Of a DNA stretch of 64,000 bases, positions 33,489 through 42,369 are shown one piece after another. Origin of the DNA: Streptomyces sp. NBC_01268 (lineage in GTDB: Bacteria; Actinomycetota; Actinomycetes; Streptomycetales; Streptomycetaceae); the NCBI RefSeq assembly GCF_036240795.1, contig NZ_CP108454.1:806001-870000 (forward strand). The letters run 5' to 3'. A program made the translations under genes and the position numbers. The stretch's first letter is position 1. The number at the start of each line of letters is the position of its first letter. Below the pieces are notes generated by a model. That model was given only the letters and a program-made list of their open reading frames with translations, had not been told where the DNA came from and made no database searches.

Positions 33489-33526
33489 ATTGGCCTGGAC
33501 AGCAGAGCCAATGAGGAGTGATTGGC
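33489..33526. promoter_or_regulatory. Triple ATTGGC sites before the MocR gene
   Basis: ATTGGC (33489-33494), its complement GCCAAT (33507-33512) and a second ATTGGC (33521-33526) directly precede ATG 33527. MocR/PdxR regulators bind paired repeats near their own starts, so this is probably the operator for autoregulation. The last site abuts the start codon. Confidence 0.6.
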
Positions 33527-35008
33527 ATGGCACAGGGTCGAGTGGTCCGTTCCGTGGTCACCGTCGCGGACCGCGTCTTGAGCGGCCGCCAGTTGGCGGC
33601 GCTGCTCACACCGCCGCCGGAGGGGCGCTTCGGCTACCGGGAACTGGCCCGGGCGGTGCGCGAGACGCTGCTCGACGGGCGGGTGGCGCTGCGGATGCGG
33701 CTGCCCGCCGAACGCGAGCTCGCGACGGCGCTCGGGGTCAGCCGGACCACCGTGACGTCCGCGTACGACCTGCTCCGGGAGAGTGGTTACGCGCACAGCC
33801 GCCAGGGCGCGGGGACCTGGACGGCGCTCCCCGAGGGGCAGTCGCCGATCGGTCCCGCGGCGATCCACGGCGACCCGGGCACGGTGATCGACTTCGCCCT
33901 CGCCGCACCCGAGGCACCGGCGGGCCTGCTCGCCGAGGCACTGGCCGTCGCCTCCGCCGAGCTGCCCCGGTACGCGACGACCCAGGGCTACCACCCGTAC
34001 GGCCTGCCCGAACTGCGCGCCGCCATCGCCGACCGGTACTCCGCCCGCGGGCTGCCGACCCGGCCGGAGCAGATCCTGGTGACGACCGGCGCCCAGCAGG
34101 CCCTGGCGCTGGCCCTCGCGCTGCTCGGCGGGCCCGGCGACCGGGTGTTGGCGGAGAACCCCTCGTACACCAACGCCCTGGACGCCATGCGCAACCACCG
34201 GCTGCGGATCACCCCCGTTCCGGTCACCGAGACGGGCTGGGACAGCGGTCTGGTCGACGCGGCGCTGCGTCAGACCGCGCCGCGGCTCGCCTATCTGATC
34301 CCCGACTTCCACAACCCGACCGGCCGGCTGATGCCGGCGGAGCAGCGCCGGGAGGTGGCCGCGGCGGCGCGGGCCACCGGGACCTGGCTGGTCGTGGACG
34401 AGACGCTCTCCGACATCGCCCTGGACGTGCCGGCGCCGCGCCCGTTCGCGGCCTCGGCCGGGCCGGGCACGGGTGAGCAGATCATCAGCGTGGGCTCGCT
34501 CAGCAAGAGCGTCTGGGGCGGGCTGCGGGTCGGCTGGGCGCGGGCGTCCTCGCGGATGGTGACGGAGCTGGCCCGGGTGAGGATCACGCACGACCTGTCG
34601 GGTTCCGTCCTGGACCAGCTGGTCGCGGTGGCGCTGATGGACCGGATCGACCCGCTGCTCCCCGAGCGGGCGGCGGAGCTGCGGCGGCGCAGGGAGGCGC
34701 TCGTGGACGCGCTCGCCCGGCACGTGCCGGAGTGGCGGTGGACGCTCCCGCCGGGCGGGATGTGCCTCTGGATCGACCTGGGCCGCCCGATCGCCTCGCA
34801 GCTCGCGGCGCGGGCCCTGGGGCACGGGATCCGGGTCGAGGGCGGCGCCCGGTTCGGGGTGGACCCCGGCACCCACGAGCACCGGCTGCGCATCCCTTAC
34901 ACGCTGCCGGGCGAGGTGTACGAGACGGCGGCCGAGCGGCTCGCGGCGGCTCTGGCGGGCGCCCCGGCGCGGATCTCCGAGCCCGGCCTGCCGGAGTGGG
35001 TGGCCTGA
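33527..35008 (+). CDS. MocR-type GntR/aminotransferase transcriptional regulator
   Basis: A 493-residue fusion. A GntR winged helix (about 35-105) has L-P-A-E-R-E-L-A-T-A-L-G-V-S-R-T-T-V-T-S-A-Y. It is followed by a fold-type I aminotransferase domain (about 125-480), with the PLP lysine at about 327 in S-L-S-K-S-V-W-G-G. N-P-S-Y-T-N and the Asp of V-V-D-E-T are also present. MocR proteins use bound PLP to sense vitamin B6, GABA, taurine or similar amines and activate neighbouring genes. No pdxST or gab genes are adjacent, so the effector cannot be named. The ATG at 33527 directly follows an ATTGGC box; it is divergent from the small basic protein gene. Confidence 0.93.
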   Translation: MAQGRVVRSVVTVADRVLSGRQLAALLTPPPEGRFGYRELARAVRETLLDGRVALRMRLPAERELATALGVSRTTVTSAYDLLRESGYAHSRQGAGTWTALPEGQSPIGPAAIHGDPGTVIDFALAAPEAPAGLLAEALAVASAELPRYATTQGYHPYGLPELRAAIADRYSARGLPTRPEQILVTTGAQQALALALALLGGPGDRVLAENPSYTNALDAMRNHRLRITPVPVTETGWDSGLVDAALRQTAPRLAYLIPDFHNPTGRLMPAEQRREVAAAARATGTWLVVDETLSDIALDVPAPRPFAASAGPGTGEQIISVGSLSKSVWGGLRVGWARASSRMVTELARVRITHDLSGSVLDQLVAVALMDRIDPLLPERAAELRRRREALVDALARHVPEWRWTLPPGGMCLWIDLGRPIASQLAARALGHGIRVEGGARFGVDPGTHEHRLRIPYTLPGEVYETAAERLAAALAGAPARISEPGLPEWVA

Positions 35009-35072
35009 TCCTCCGCGGGGGCCGACGCCCCGCGCGCCCGATAACCGGATGCCCTGGGCAACGGGCTGTGTG

Positions 35073-35078
35073 TACGGT
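35073..35078 (+). promoter_or_regulatory. -10 element for leaderless FBP gene
   Basis: TACGGT is followed by six bases and then GTG 35085, with no ribosome site. This is the same arrangement as at the VOC gene (TACGGT, six bases, start). Confidence 0.5.
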
Positions 35079-35084
35079 CCCCGG

Positions 35085-35588
35085 GTGGAACCTCTGACCG
35101 ACAAACAGATCCGTGCGTCCTTCGTTAACTGCACGAAGGGCGACGCGGCCCGGATGAAGACGCCGCTCGACTTCGCCGAGCTGCCCTGGCCCGACCTCGA
35201 CTTCCTCGGCTGGGTCGACCCGGGCGCGCCGCTCCGCGCCCATCTCGTCGTGCCGCGCCCGGACGGCCCGGTCGGCGTCACCCTGCGGGTGCCCGCGGTG
35301 GGCCGGACGAGCGCCGTGAAGTCGAGCATGTGCCAGATCTGCCTGACCGCGCACGCCTCGTCCGGCGTGACCCTGCTGGCCGCGCCGCTCGCGGGCAGCC
35401 GCGGCCGGGAGGGCAACACCGTGGGCACGTACGTCTGCGCCGACCTGGCCTGCCCGCTCTACGTGCGCGGCAGGCGGGAGCCCCGGCTGCGCGGCATCCG
35501 GCAGGAGGAGTCCCTCAGCGTGGCGGAGCGGGTCGACCGGATGATGGGCAACCTGCACGGCTTCGTGGACCGGGTGACCGCGGGCTAG
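35085..35588 (+). CDS. FBP-domain treble-clef protein (FusB/EF-G-binding type)
   Basis: A 167-residue protein of the FBP family, related to the C-terminal zinc-finger domain of FusB/FusC-type EF-G-binding proteins. The treble clef is visible: C-Q-I-C at about 82-85 in S-S-M-C-Q-I-C-L-T-A-H, and C-A-D-L-A-C-P-L-Y further on. R-M-M-G-N-L-H-G-F-V-D-R-V is near the end. FusB proteins free EF-G from fusidic-acid-stalled ribosomes; actinobacterial FBP proteins are thought to act on EF-G or the ribosome, but this is not shown. It is probably leaderless, with GTG 35085 six bases after TACGGT. A strong hairpin follows. Confidence 0.85.
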   Translation: MEPLTDKQIRASFVNCTKGDAARMKTPLDFAELPWPDLDFLGWVDPGAPLRAHLVVPRPDGPVGVTLRVPAVGRTSAVKSSMCQICLTAHASSGVTLLAAPLAGSRGREGNTVGTYVCADLACPLYVRGRREPRLRGIRQEESLSVAERVDRMMGNLHGFVDRVTAG

Positions 35589-35591
35589 GGG

Positions 35592-35635
35592 GTGTCCGGC
35601 CACGCCCGCCTGACCGGGCGGGAAGGGCCGGACAC
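35592..35635. terminator. Nested hairpin between convergent genes
   Basis: GTGTCCGGCC (35592-35601) pairs with GGCCGGACAC (35626-35635), with an inner GCCCG/CGGGC stem. It lies between the FBP gene and the convergent dehydrogenase gene and can end transcription in both directions. Confidence 0.7.
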
Positions 35636-35664
35636 GCCCCGGGGCAGGCCGTGGGAGCCGGTGG

Positions 35665-36870
35665 TCAGCGGAAGGCCTGCTCGCCGGTGAGCGCCTTGCC
35701 GATGACCAGGGCGTGCACCTCGCTGGTGCCCTCGTAGGTGAGGACCGACTCCAGGTTGTTGGCGTGGCGCAGCACCGGGTACTCCAGGGTGATGCCGTTG
35801 GCGCCGAGGATGGTGCGGCACTCGCGGGCGATGGCGATGGCCTCGCGGACGTTGTTCAGCTTGCCGACGCTGATCTGCTCGGGGGTCAGTTCGCCCGCGT
35901 CCTTGAGGCGGCCGAGGTGGAGGGCGAGCAGCATGCCCTTGCCGAGTTCCAGGGACATGTCGGCCAGCTTGGCCTGGGTCAGCTGGTACGAGGAGAGCGG
36001 CCGGGCGAAGACGGTGCGGTCGCCGGCGTAGGAGAGGGCGGTCTCCAGGCAGTCGCGGGCCGCGCCGAGCGCGCCGAAGACGATGCCGAAACGGGCCTCG
36101 TTCAGGCAGCCGAGGGGGCCGGAGAGACCGCGGGCCTCGGGCAGCATCGCGTCGGCGGGCAGGCGCACGTCGTCCATGACGAGCTCGCTGGTGACGCTGG
36201 CGCGCAGGGAGAGCTTCCGCTTGATCTCGGGCGCGCTGAACCCGGGGGTGTCGGTGGGGACGACGAAGCCGCGGACGCCGTCCTCGGTGCGGGCCCAGAC
36301 GACGGCCACGTCGGCGACGGAGCCGTTGGTGATCCACATCTTGGTGCCGTTGAGTACCCAGTCCGCGCCGTCGCGCTTGGCGTGGGTGCGCATGGCGCCG
36401 GGGTCGGACCCGGCGTCCGGCTCGGTGAGGCCGAAGCAGCCGATGTACTCGCCCGCGGCCATCCCGGGCAGCCAGCGCTGCTTCTGCTCCTCGGAGCCGA
36501 ACTTCCAGATGGCGTACATGGCGAGCGAGCCCTGGACGGAGACGAGCGAGCGCAGGCCGGAGTCGACGGCCTCCAGCTCCATGCAGGCCAGACCGTACGC
36601 GACGGAGTTGGTGCCCGCGCAGCCGTAGCCCTCCAGGTGCATGCCGAGGACGCCGAGTCCCCCGAGGGTGCGGGCGAGTTCGCGGGCGGGGATGGCGCCC
36701 TCGTCGAACCAGCCGGCCACGTGCGGGCGCAGGTCGCGGTCGGCGGCCGCCCGGACGGTGCGGCGGATCTCGCGCTCCTCGTCGGTCAGCAGTCCGTCGA
36801 TCGCGAGCAGATCGAGGGGGTGGACGGACGCGGACTGCGAGGAACGCGACGGCTGCGGCGACGACTTCAC
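35665..36870 (-). CDS. Glutaryl-CoA dehydrogenase-like acyl-CoA dehydrogenase
   Basis: A 401-residue acyl-CoA dehydrogenase. FAD/substrate motifs are G-C-F-G-L-T-E-P-D-A-G-S-D-P, K-M-W-I-T-N-G and F-G-I-V-F-G-A-L-G-A-A. The catalytic base is Glu380 in L-T-Y-E-G-T-S-E-V-H. The T-Y-E-G-T loop and the overall pattern fit the glutaryl-CoA dehydrogenase group, which oxidises and decarboxylates glutaryl-CoA to crotonyl-CoA. The neighbouring family III CoA-transferase, read divergently, fits activation of glutarate. GTG 36870 follows GGAGGCCGTCC. Substrate assignment is by family and context. Confidence 0.88.
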   Translation of the reverse strand: MKSSPQPSRSSQSASVHPLDLLAIDGLLTDEEREIRRTVRAAADRDLRPHVAGWFDEGAIPARELARTLGGLGVLGMHLEGYGCAGTNSVAYGLACMELEAVDSGLRSLVSVQGSLAMYAIWKFGSEEQKQRWLPGMAAGEYIGCFGLTEPDAGSDPGAMRTHAKRDGADWVLNGTKMWITNGSVADVAVVWARTEDGVRGFVVPTDTPGFSAPEIKRKLSLRASVTSELVMDDVRLPADAMLPEARGLSGPLGCLNEARFGIVFGALGAARDCLETALSYAGDRTVFARPLSSYQLTQAKLADMSLELGKGMLLALHLGRLKDAGELTPEQISVGKLNNVREAIAIARECRTILGANGITLEYPVLRHANNLESVLTYEGTSEVHALVIGKALTGEQAFR

Positions 36871-36922
36871 GGACGGCCTCCTGGCGACTGTGGCAACTCG
36901 GCGTGCCGCAGCCTAGCCCCAG

Positions 36923-36941
36923 ATTGGATATTGGATCCAGT
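36923..36941. promoter_or_regulatory. ATTGGAT repeat and TGGATCCA palindrome, candidate GntR operator
   Basis: ATTGGAT (36923-36929) is followed by ATTGGATCCAGT (36930-36941), whose core TGGATCCA is a perfect palindrome. It sits in the AT-rich divergent gap between the dehydrogenase and the CoA-transferase. The FadR-type GntR regulator encoded downstream is the obvious candidate to bind it. Confidence 0.55.
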
Positions 36942-37007
36942 CTTGAACATCCGCCGACCGCTGCGTACGGTCCGGGGACATCCCGATCGCCGACGAAGGA
37001 GAGCGGA

Positions 37008-38177
37008 ATGCCCATGGACCATCCGGAGACGCTCCCTCCGGGCGCCTTGTCCGGAATCGTCGTCGCCGACTTCGGCCGGGTGCTCGCCGGCCCGTACATG
37101 ACGATGCTCCTCGCGGACCTCGGGGCCGAGGTGGTGAAGATCGAGCGGCCGGGCACCGGCGACGACACCCGCGCGTGGGGCCCGCCGTTCGCCGAGGGGC
37201 AGGCCACCTACTTCCTCGGCGTGAACCGCAACAAGCGTTCCGTCACGCTCGATCTGACCGACCCCGCCGGCCTGGCGGCCGCCCGCGCGATCGTCGACCG
37301 CGCCGACGTCCTCGTGGAGAACTTCCGCCCCGGCACGATGGACCGGCTCGGCCTCGGCTACGAGGAGGTGCGGGCCTCCAACCCGGGGCTCGTCTACTGC
37401 TCGGTGACCGGCTTCGGCACGGCGGAGGGCGCCCACCTGCCCGGCTACGACCTGCTCGTCCAGGCCATGGGCGGCCTCATGAGCGTCACCGGCGACCCCG
37501 GCGGCACCGGCACCAAGGCGGGCGTCGCCCTCGTCGACGTGATCACCGGTCTGCACGCGGGCCTCGGCGTCCTCGCCGCCCTGCGGCACCGCGAACGCAC
37601 CGGCGAGGGCCAGCGGGTGCAGGTCTCGCTGCTCACCTCGCTGCTCTCGGCGCTCACCAACCAGGCCGCCGCGCACCTCGCCGCCGGGGTCGTCCCGCGC
37701 GCCATGGGCAACCGGCACCCGAGCATCGCCCCGTACGAGGAGTTCGGGGCGAGCGACCGCCCCCTGGTGCTGGCCGTCGGCAACGACCGGCAGTTCCGCG
37801 TGCTGTGCGAGCGGATCGGGCGCCCCGGCCTCGCCGACGACCCCCGGTTCGCCACCAACACCGCCCGCGTCGCCCATCGCGAGGAGCTGGTCGAGGAGCT
37901 CGCCGGGCCGCTCGCGCGGCGCACCGCCGACGAGTGGTTCGAGGAGCTCACGGGCGCCGGTGTGCCCTGCGGACCCATCAACGACCTCGAAGCCGCCTTC
38001 GCCCTCGCCGACCGCCTGGGACTCGCCCCGCGCGTTCCGGCCGGGACCGCGGGACCCGGACAGGTCGCCCACCCGATCACGCTCGGGGCGACCCCCGCCG
38101 CCTACCGGACCGCTCCCCCGCGCCTGGGCGAGCACACCGACGAGCTGCTGGCCGAACTGGCGCACCGCGAGGCCTGA
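37008..38177 (+). CDS. Family III (CaiB/BaiF) CoA-transferase
   Basis: A 389-residue family III CoA-transferase that moves CoA between carboxylic acids through an aspartyl-CoA thioester. The catalytic Asp148 is in P-G-Y-D-L-L-V-Q-A-M-G-G. The start has V-A-D-F-G-R-V-L-A-G-P-Y, and G-N-R-H-P-S-I-A-P-Y lies mid-protein; all are family hallmarks. Beside a glutaryl-CoA dehydrogenase it may be a succinyl-CoA:glutarate CoA-transferase (SugCT-like). GAAGGAGAGC precedes ATG 37008; another ATG lies two codons on. It probably shares control with the divergent dehydrogenase. Confidence 0.9.
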   Translation: MPMDHPETLPPGALSGIVVADFGRVLAGPYMTMLLADLGAEVVKIERPGTGDDTRAWGPPFAEGQATYFLGVNRNKRSVTLDLTDPAGLAAARAIVDRADVLVENFRPGTMDRLGLGYEEVRASNPGLVYCSVTGFGTAEGAHLPGYDLLVQAMGGLMSVTGDPGGTGTKAGVALVDVITGLHAGLGVLAALRHRERTGEGQRVQVSLLTSLLSALTNQAAAHLAAGVVPRAMGNRHPSIAPYEEFGASDRPLVLAVGNDRQFRVLCERIGRPGLADDPRFATNTARVAHREELVEELAGPLARRTADEWFEELTGAGVPCGPINDLEAAFALADRLGLAPRVPAGTAGPGQVAHPITLGATPAAYRTAPPRLGEHTDELLAELAHREA

Positions 38178-38305
38178 CCGGGCGCGGCCGCCCCGGTCGA
38201 CGGTCCGCCCGGCCGAGGGCCGGTCGTCCACAGGCTTCGACACGCGGCACACGGTCCGTCGCACGATGCAGGATGTACGCCGAACCCCGACGAAAGGTCA
38301 CGACG

Positions 38306-38971
38306 ATGAGCAGCGCGGTGGAGAAGCGGCGGCCACCGACCGTCCAGCAGTTCGTCCTGGCCGAGCTGCGACGCGCCATCACCTCCGGGGAGTTGCGGCC
38401 GGGCGGTGCGATCCGGCAGGAGACCCTGGCGGCGCGGCTCGACGTCAGCCGGGTCCCGCTGCGCGAGGCCCTGAAGGCGCTGGAGGCCGAGGGGCTGGTG
38501 GTGCACCACGTCCACCGGGGTTACTTCGTCGCCGAGTTGTCCCTGGAGGACCTGGAGGAGATCTACCGGATCCGGCGGCTCCTGGAGACGGAGGCCGTGC
38601 GCACCGCGGCGCACCGCATGCCGGACGGCACGCTCGACGCCCTGGAGGAGATACAGCGCGAGGTCGAACGCGCGGCCGACGCCGGGGACGTCGCGGCGAT
38701 GGCCCAGGCCAACCGACGCTTCCACTTCACGCTGATCGAGGCCTCCGGCATGCCCCGCCTGGTGCGCCTCATCGGCACGCTCTGGGACGCGACCGACGCC
38801 TACCGCTCGCTCTACTACACCGAGGGCATCCACCGGGAGCAGGCCGTCCACGAGCACCGCGGGGTCATGTCGGCGCTGGCCGAAGGCGACGCCGACGCGA
38901 CGGTGCGGTGGCTGGACGAGCACCGGGACCACGCGGTCGCCGCACTGCGCGCGGTGCTCGCCCCGGCGTGA
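38306..38971 (+). CDS. GntR-family regulator, FadR/FCD subfamily
   Basis: A 221-residue regulator. The N-terminal winged helix (about 12-75) has Q-E-T-L-A-A-R-L-D-V-S-R-V-P-L-R-E-A-L-K and G-Y-F-V-A-E-L. The C-terminal FCD ligand domain (about 85-215) has R-R-L-L-E-T-E-A-V, N-R-R-F-H-F-T-L and the paired histidines in V-H-E-H, the usual metal/carboxylate site. Such regulators sense short-chain carboxylates or acyl-CoAs. It follows the CoA-transferase by 128 bp on the same strand and likely represses this catabolic module. GAAAGG precedes ATG 38306. Confidence 0.92.
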   Translation: MSSAVEKRRPPTVQQFVLAELRRAITSGELRPGGAIRQETLAARLDVSRVPLREALKALEAEGLVVHHVHRGYFVAELSLEDLEEIYRIRRLLETEAVRTAAHRMPDGTLDALEEIQREVERAADAGDVAAMAQANRRFHFTLIEASGMPRLVRLIGTLWDATDAYRSLYYTEGIHREQAVHEHRGVMSALAEGDADATVRWLDEHRDHAVAALRAVLAPA

Positions 38972-39065
38972 GCCGGGCCCGTGCCACGGACCGGGCCGCG
39001 CGGGTGCGCCGCCAGGTCCCCCGGCCGACCATGGTGGAAGGGCCACGGGTCAGGAGGCGCCGACG

Positions 39066-40835
39066 ATGCGCAGCGACAGCGACACCCTCAGTGGCGGGCC
39101 CCGGCCCCGCACGGACGGGACGGACGGGCGGGGCGTCCTGGACGTGCTGGTCGTCGGCGCGGGACCGGTCGGGCTGACCGCGGCCGCCGAGCTGCGCCGT
39201 CGCGGCACGGGCGTGCGGATCGTCGAGCGGCTGCCGGCCCGCCTCCTGTACGCCAAGGCGATCGGCATCCAGCCCCGCACCCTGGAGGTCTGGGACCGGA
39301 TGGGCTGCGTGCGGGCCGCGCTGGAGGCGGCCGTCCCGCTGCGCGGACAGCTCCTCTACGTCGACGGCGTCGAGCGGTCCCGGTTCGACCTGGTGCTGCC
39401 GCCCGAGGTGCCGTACCGCTTCGCCGCGCTGCCGCAGTACGAGACGGAGCGGATCCTGGAGGAGTTCCTGACCGGCTTCGGGACCCGGGTCGAACGGGGC
39501 ACGGAGCTCGTGTCGTTCGGACAGGACGCGGACGGCGTGACCGCCCGGCTCGTTTCGGCCAGTGACACGGGGCCGCCGGTCGAGGAGGAGGTCCGCTGCC
39601 GGTATCTGGTGGGCTGCGACGGCGCGCACAGCGTGGTGCGCAAGCAGCTCGGTCTCGGCTTCGAGGGCGGGGCGTTCCCCGAGGAGTACATGCTGGGCGA
39701 CGTGGTCGTCGACTGGGACCTGCCACCCTGGTACGCGGTCCGCTCGACGCGCCCGGGCGGCGCGGACGGCGCCGATGACGACGTCCTGGTGTGCATCCCG
39801 CTGCCGGGGCAAGGGCGTTACCGCGTGTCGATGCGGATGTCGCCGGAACTCTCCGCGCACCGCGCCGAGGGCCCCGCACCGGGTGACGGGGTCGCCCACG
39901 GCCTGGACGGCGGCGCGCGGGCGCCGGGGCTCGCCGACATCCAGGAGGTCCTGGACCGGCTCTCGCCCCGCCCGGCGACCGCCTCGGAACTGCGCTGGTC
40001 CTCGGTGTTCCGCATCAGCCACCGGCTGGTCGACCGGTACGGCGAGGGCCGGGCGTTCCTCGCGGGCGACGCGGCGCACATCCATCCGCCGACCGGCGCG
40101 CAGGGCATGAACACCGGCATCCAGGACGCCTACAACCTGGCGTGGAAGCTCTCCCTCGCCGTCGAGGGGATCGCGAGCCCCGGGCTCCTCGCCAGCTACG
40201 ACGCCGAGCGGCACCCGGTGGGCGAGGAGGTCGTCGGCCGCACCGTGCGGCACGCGAGCGGGGGCGTCCAGGCCGATCCGGAGGACCCGGAGACGCTGCT
40301 GATGCGCGAGGCGCAACTGCTCGTCGGCTACCGGGGCAGTCCGCTCACGGACGGGAGCACCGCGGGCGCGGCGACCGGCGCCGCCGGTCGCGACGAGGGC
40401 GGGGCCGCCGGCGTGGACCGCGCGGGCCCGCGGCCCGGCGACCGGGTCCCGGACTGCACGGGCCTCACCACCGTGCTGGCCACCCAACCCCTGCGCCTGT
40501 ACGACCTGTTGCGGGGCCGGGACCACGTGCTGCTGCTGTACGGCGACGACCGGACGGCCGACGGCTTCGTCCGACTCGCCGCGCGGGCGGCGGAGTCGTC
40601 GCACGGCGCCGTGCGGGCCTGCGTGCTGCTCGCCGCCGGCGGGACGTCCACCGACGGGGTGGGCGTGCCGGGGCTTCCGGTCTACCGGGACACGCGCGGC
40701 GAGTTCGCCCGGCTGTGCTCCGTACGGGCGCCAACGGCCCTGCTCGTACGGCCCGATGGCTACCTGGGGGCCCGACTGCACCCGCCCACGGAGGAAGGCC
40801 TCGCCGAGGCGCTCGCGCGCGTGTTCCGCACGTGA
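39066..40835 (+). CDS. FAD-dependent aromatic hydroxylase (PHBH/MhpA class)
   Basis: A 589-residue group A flavoprotein monooxygenase. The Rossmann motif G-A-G-P-V-G-L-T is at about 33-40, the D-G motif V-G-C-D-G-A-H-S near 182-189, and F-L-A-G-D-A-A-H-I-H-P-P near 334-345. The C-terminal 150 residues form the thioredoxin-like lid of the phenol-hydroxylase branch. These enzymes use NAD(P)H and O2 to hydroxylate phenolic or polyketide rings. No polyketide or aromatic-ring genes are adjacent, so the substrate is unknown. ATG 39066 follows GGAGGCGCCGACG. It is transcribed with the upstream GntR gene, 94 bp away. Confidence 0.92.
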   Translation: MRSDSDTLSGGPRPRTDGTDGRGVLDVLVVGAGPVGLTAAAELRRRGTGVRIVERLPARLLYAKAIGIQPRTLEVWDRMGCVRAALEAAVPLRGQLLYVDGVERSRFDLVLPPEVPYRFAALPQYETERILEEFLTGFGTRVERGTELVSFGQDADGVTARLVSASDTGPPVEEEVRCRYLVGCDGAHSVVRKQLGLGFEGGAFPEEYMLGDVVVDWDLPPWYAVRSTRPGGADGADDDVLVCIPLPGQGRYRVSMRMSPELSAHRAEGPAPGDGVAHGLDGGARAPGLADIQEVLDRLSPRPATASELRWSSVFRISHRLVDRYGEGRAFLAGDAAHIHPPTGAQGMNTGIQDAYNLAWKLSLAVEGIASPGLLASYDAERHPVGEEVVGRTVRHASGGVQADPEDPETLLMREAQLLVGYRGSPLTDGSTAGAATGAAGRDEGGAAGVDRAGPRPGDRVPDCTGLTTVLATQPLRLYDLLRGRDHVLLLYGDDRTADGFVRLAARAAESSHGAVRACVLLAAGGTSTDGVGVPGLPVYRDTRGEFARLCSVRAPTALLVRPDGYLGARLHPPTEEGLAEALARVFRT

Positions 40836-40923
40836 GGGGGTGCGCGGGGCTCGCCGTGCGGGCGACCGGGCGCGGGCCTAGCCTGGAGAATGGAGTGTCG
40901 CCCTCGTCGGGCAGGAGGCTGCC

Positions 40924-42261
40924 GTGAGGTACTCGCAGGCGCGTTGGCGCAAGCTCTGCACCGGTGCGGCCCTCGCCGGCACCCTGGCCGTCCCGGCGGC
41001 CGCGGGAGCCGCGTACGGCGTGACGGTCCCCGCTCCACCGCCACCGGCCGCCGCCTCGACGTCCGTCACCGCGCCCTCCCCCTCGGGGGACGGTTTCCCC
41101 CAGCTCAGCCCGGCCGTCGCCGCGAAGCTGGACACGGCGATCCGGGGCGTCATGAGCGAGGCGAAGGTCCCCGGCGTGATGGTGGCGCTGTCCGCGCCCG
41201 GCAAGGGCGAGTACATCCGCGCCTTCGGCACCGCCGACAAGGCGACGGGGCAGCAGATGAGCCCGGGGCTGTACATGCGGATCGGCAGCGAGACCAAGAC
41301 CTTCACGGTGACCGCGCTGCTCCAGCTGGTGGACCAGGGCAAGGTCGGCCTCGACGACCCGATCGGCAAGTACATCACCGGAGTCCCGAACGGGGACCGC
41401 ATCACCCTGCGAGAGCTCGCCGGAATGCGCAGCGGTCTGTTCAACTACTCGGCGGACGAGGACTTCTTCAAGGCCCTCACGTCCAACCCCCGACGCCCCT
41501 TCACCCCGCAGCAGTTGCTCGCCTACTCCTTCAAGCACCCGGTCAACTTCGAGCCCGGCGCGGAGTTCGAGTACTGCAACACCAACACGATCCTGCTGGG
41601 CCTGCTGGTCGAGAAGGTCAGCGGCCTGCCGCTGCACGACTACATCGCGAGGAACGTCGTCCGGCCCGCCGGTCTCCCGCACACGCTCTTCCCGACCGGC
41701 GCGGAGTTCCCGCAGCCGCACGCCCACGGCTACACCAACCAGACGGCGACGGGACAGATCGAGGACGCCACCGACTGGAACCCGTCCTGGGGCTGGGCGG
41801 CCGGCGCGATGATCTCCGACCTCCAGGACATGCGCACCTGGGCCAGGGTCCTCGCCACGGGCACGCTGCTGACCCCCGAGACGCAGGCGCAGCGGCTGAA
41901 GACCGCCCCGACGGGGATGCCCGACACGGGCTACGGCCTCGGCATCTTCAAGGTCGAGGGCTGGACCGGCCACAACGGCTCGCTCCCCGGCTACGAGTCG
42001 CTGACCGTCTACCTGCCGCAGGAACGGGCCACCCTCGTCGTGCTCCTGAACACCGACATCCTGCACGACCAGATCGAGCCCAGCACCCTGTTCGGCAAGG
42101 CGATCACCGAGATCGTGACCCCGGACCACGTGTACGACCTGCCGAAGCCGACCGAACCGGCCGCCTCGACGCCCCCCGCGTCCACGTCTCCCGCGTCCAC
42201 GCCGCCCGGCTCGACAGCTCCCGGCTCGACACCCCCCGTGACGAGGTACCCGACCCCCTGA
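40924..42261 (+). CDS. Secreted serine hydrolase (class C beta-lactamase/DD-peptidase fold)
   Basis: A 445-residue exported hydrolase. A basic start with a hydrophobic Ala-rich segment (about 10-30) is a signal peptide. The catalytic set of the beta-lactamase/D-Ala-D-Ala carboxypeptidase fold is complete: Ser122-x-x-Lys125 in G-S-E-T-K, Tyr217-x-Asn in E-Y-C-N, and His350-x-Gly in G-H-N-G-S. It could trim peptidoglycan peptides or act as an esterase. The last 40 residues repeat P-A/G-S-T and are disordered, perhaps for wall retention. GTG 40924 follows CAGGAGGCTGCC. Confidence 0.92.
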   Translation: MRYSQARWRKLCTGAALAGTLAVPAAAGAAYGVTVPAPPPPAAASTSVTAPSPSGDGFPQLSPAVAAKLDTAIRGVMSEAKVPGVMVALSAPGKGEYIRAFGTADKATGQQMSPGLYMRIGSETKTFTVTALLQLVDQGKVGLDDPIGKYITGVPNGDRITLRELAGMRSGLFNYSADEDFFKALTSNPRRPFTPQQLLAYSFKHPVNFEPGAEFEYCNTNTILLGLLVEKVSGLPLHDYIARNVVRPAGLPHTLFPTGAEFPQPHAHGYTNQTATGQIEDATDWNPSWGWAAGAMISDLQDMRTWARVLATGTLLTPETQAQRLKTAPTGMPDTGYGLGIFKVEGWTGHNGSLPGYESLTVYLPQERATLVVLLNTDILHDQIEPSTLFGKAITEIVTPDHVYDLPKPTEPAASTPPASTSPASTPPGSTAPGSTPPVTRYPTP

Positions 42262-42369
42262 CGGTCCGTCTCTCCCGGCCGGTCGCACGGGCCGACCGCC
42301 CCTCGGCTCCGTCCTCCGGCTCCCGTGAGGGATCATGGACAAAGGAGTCGAGAAGGGACGGGACGAACG

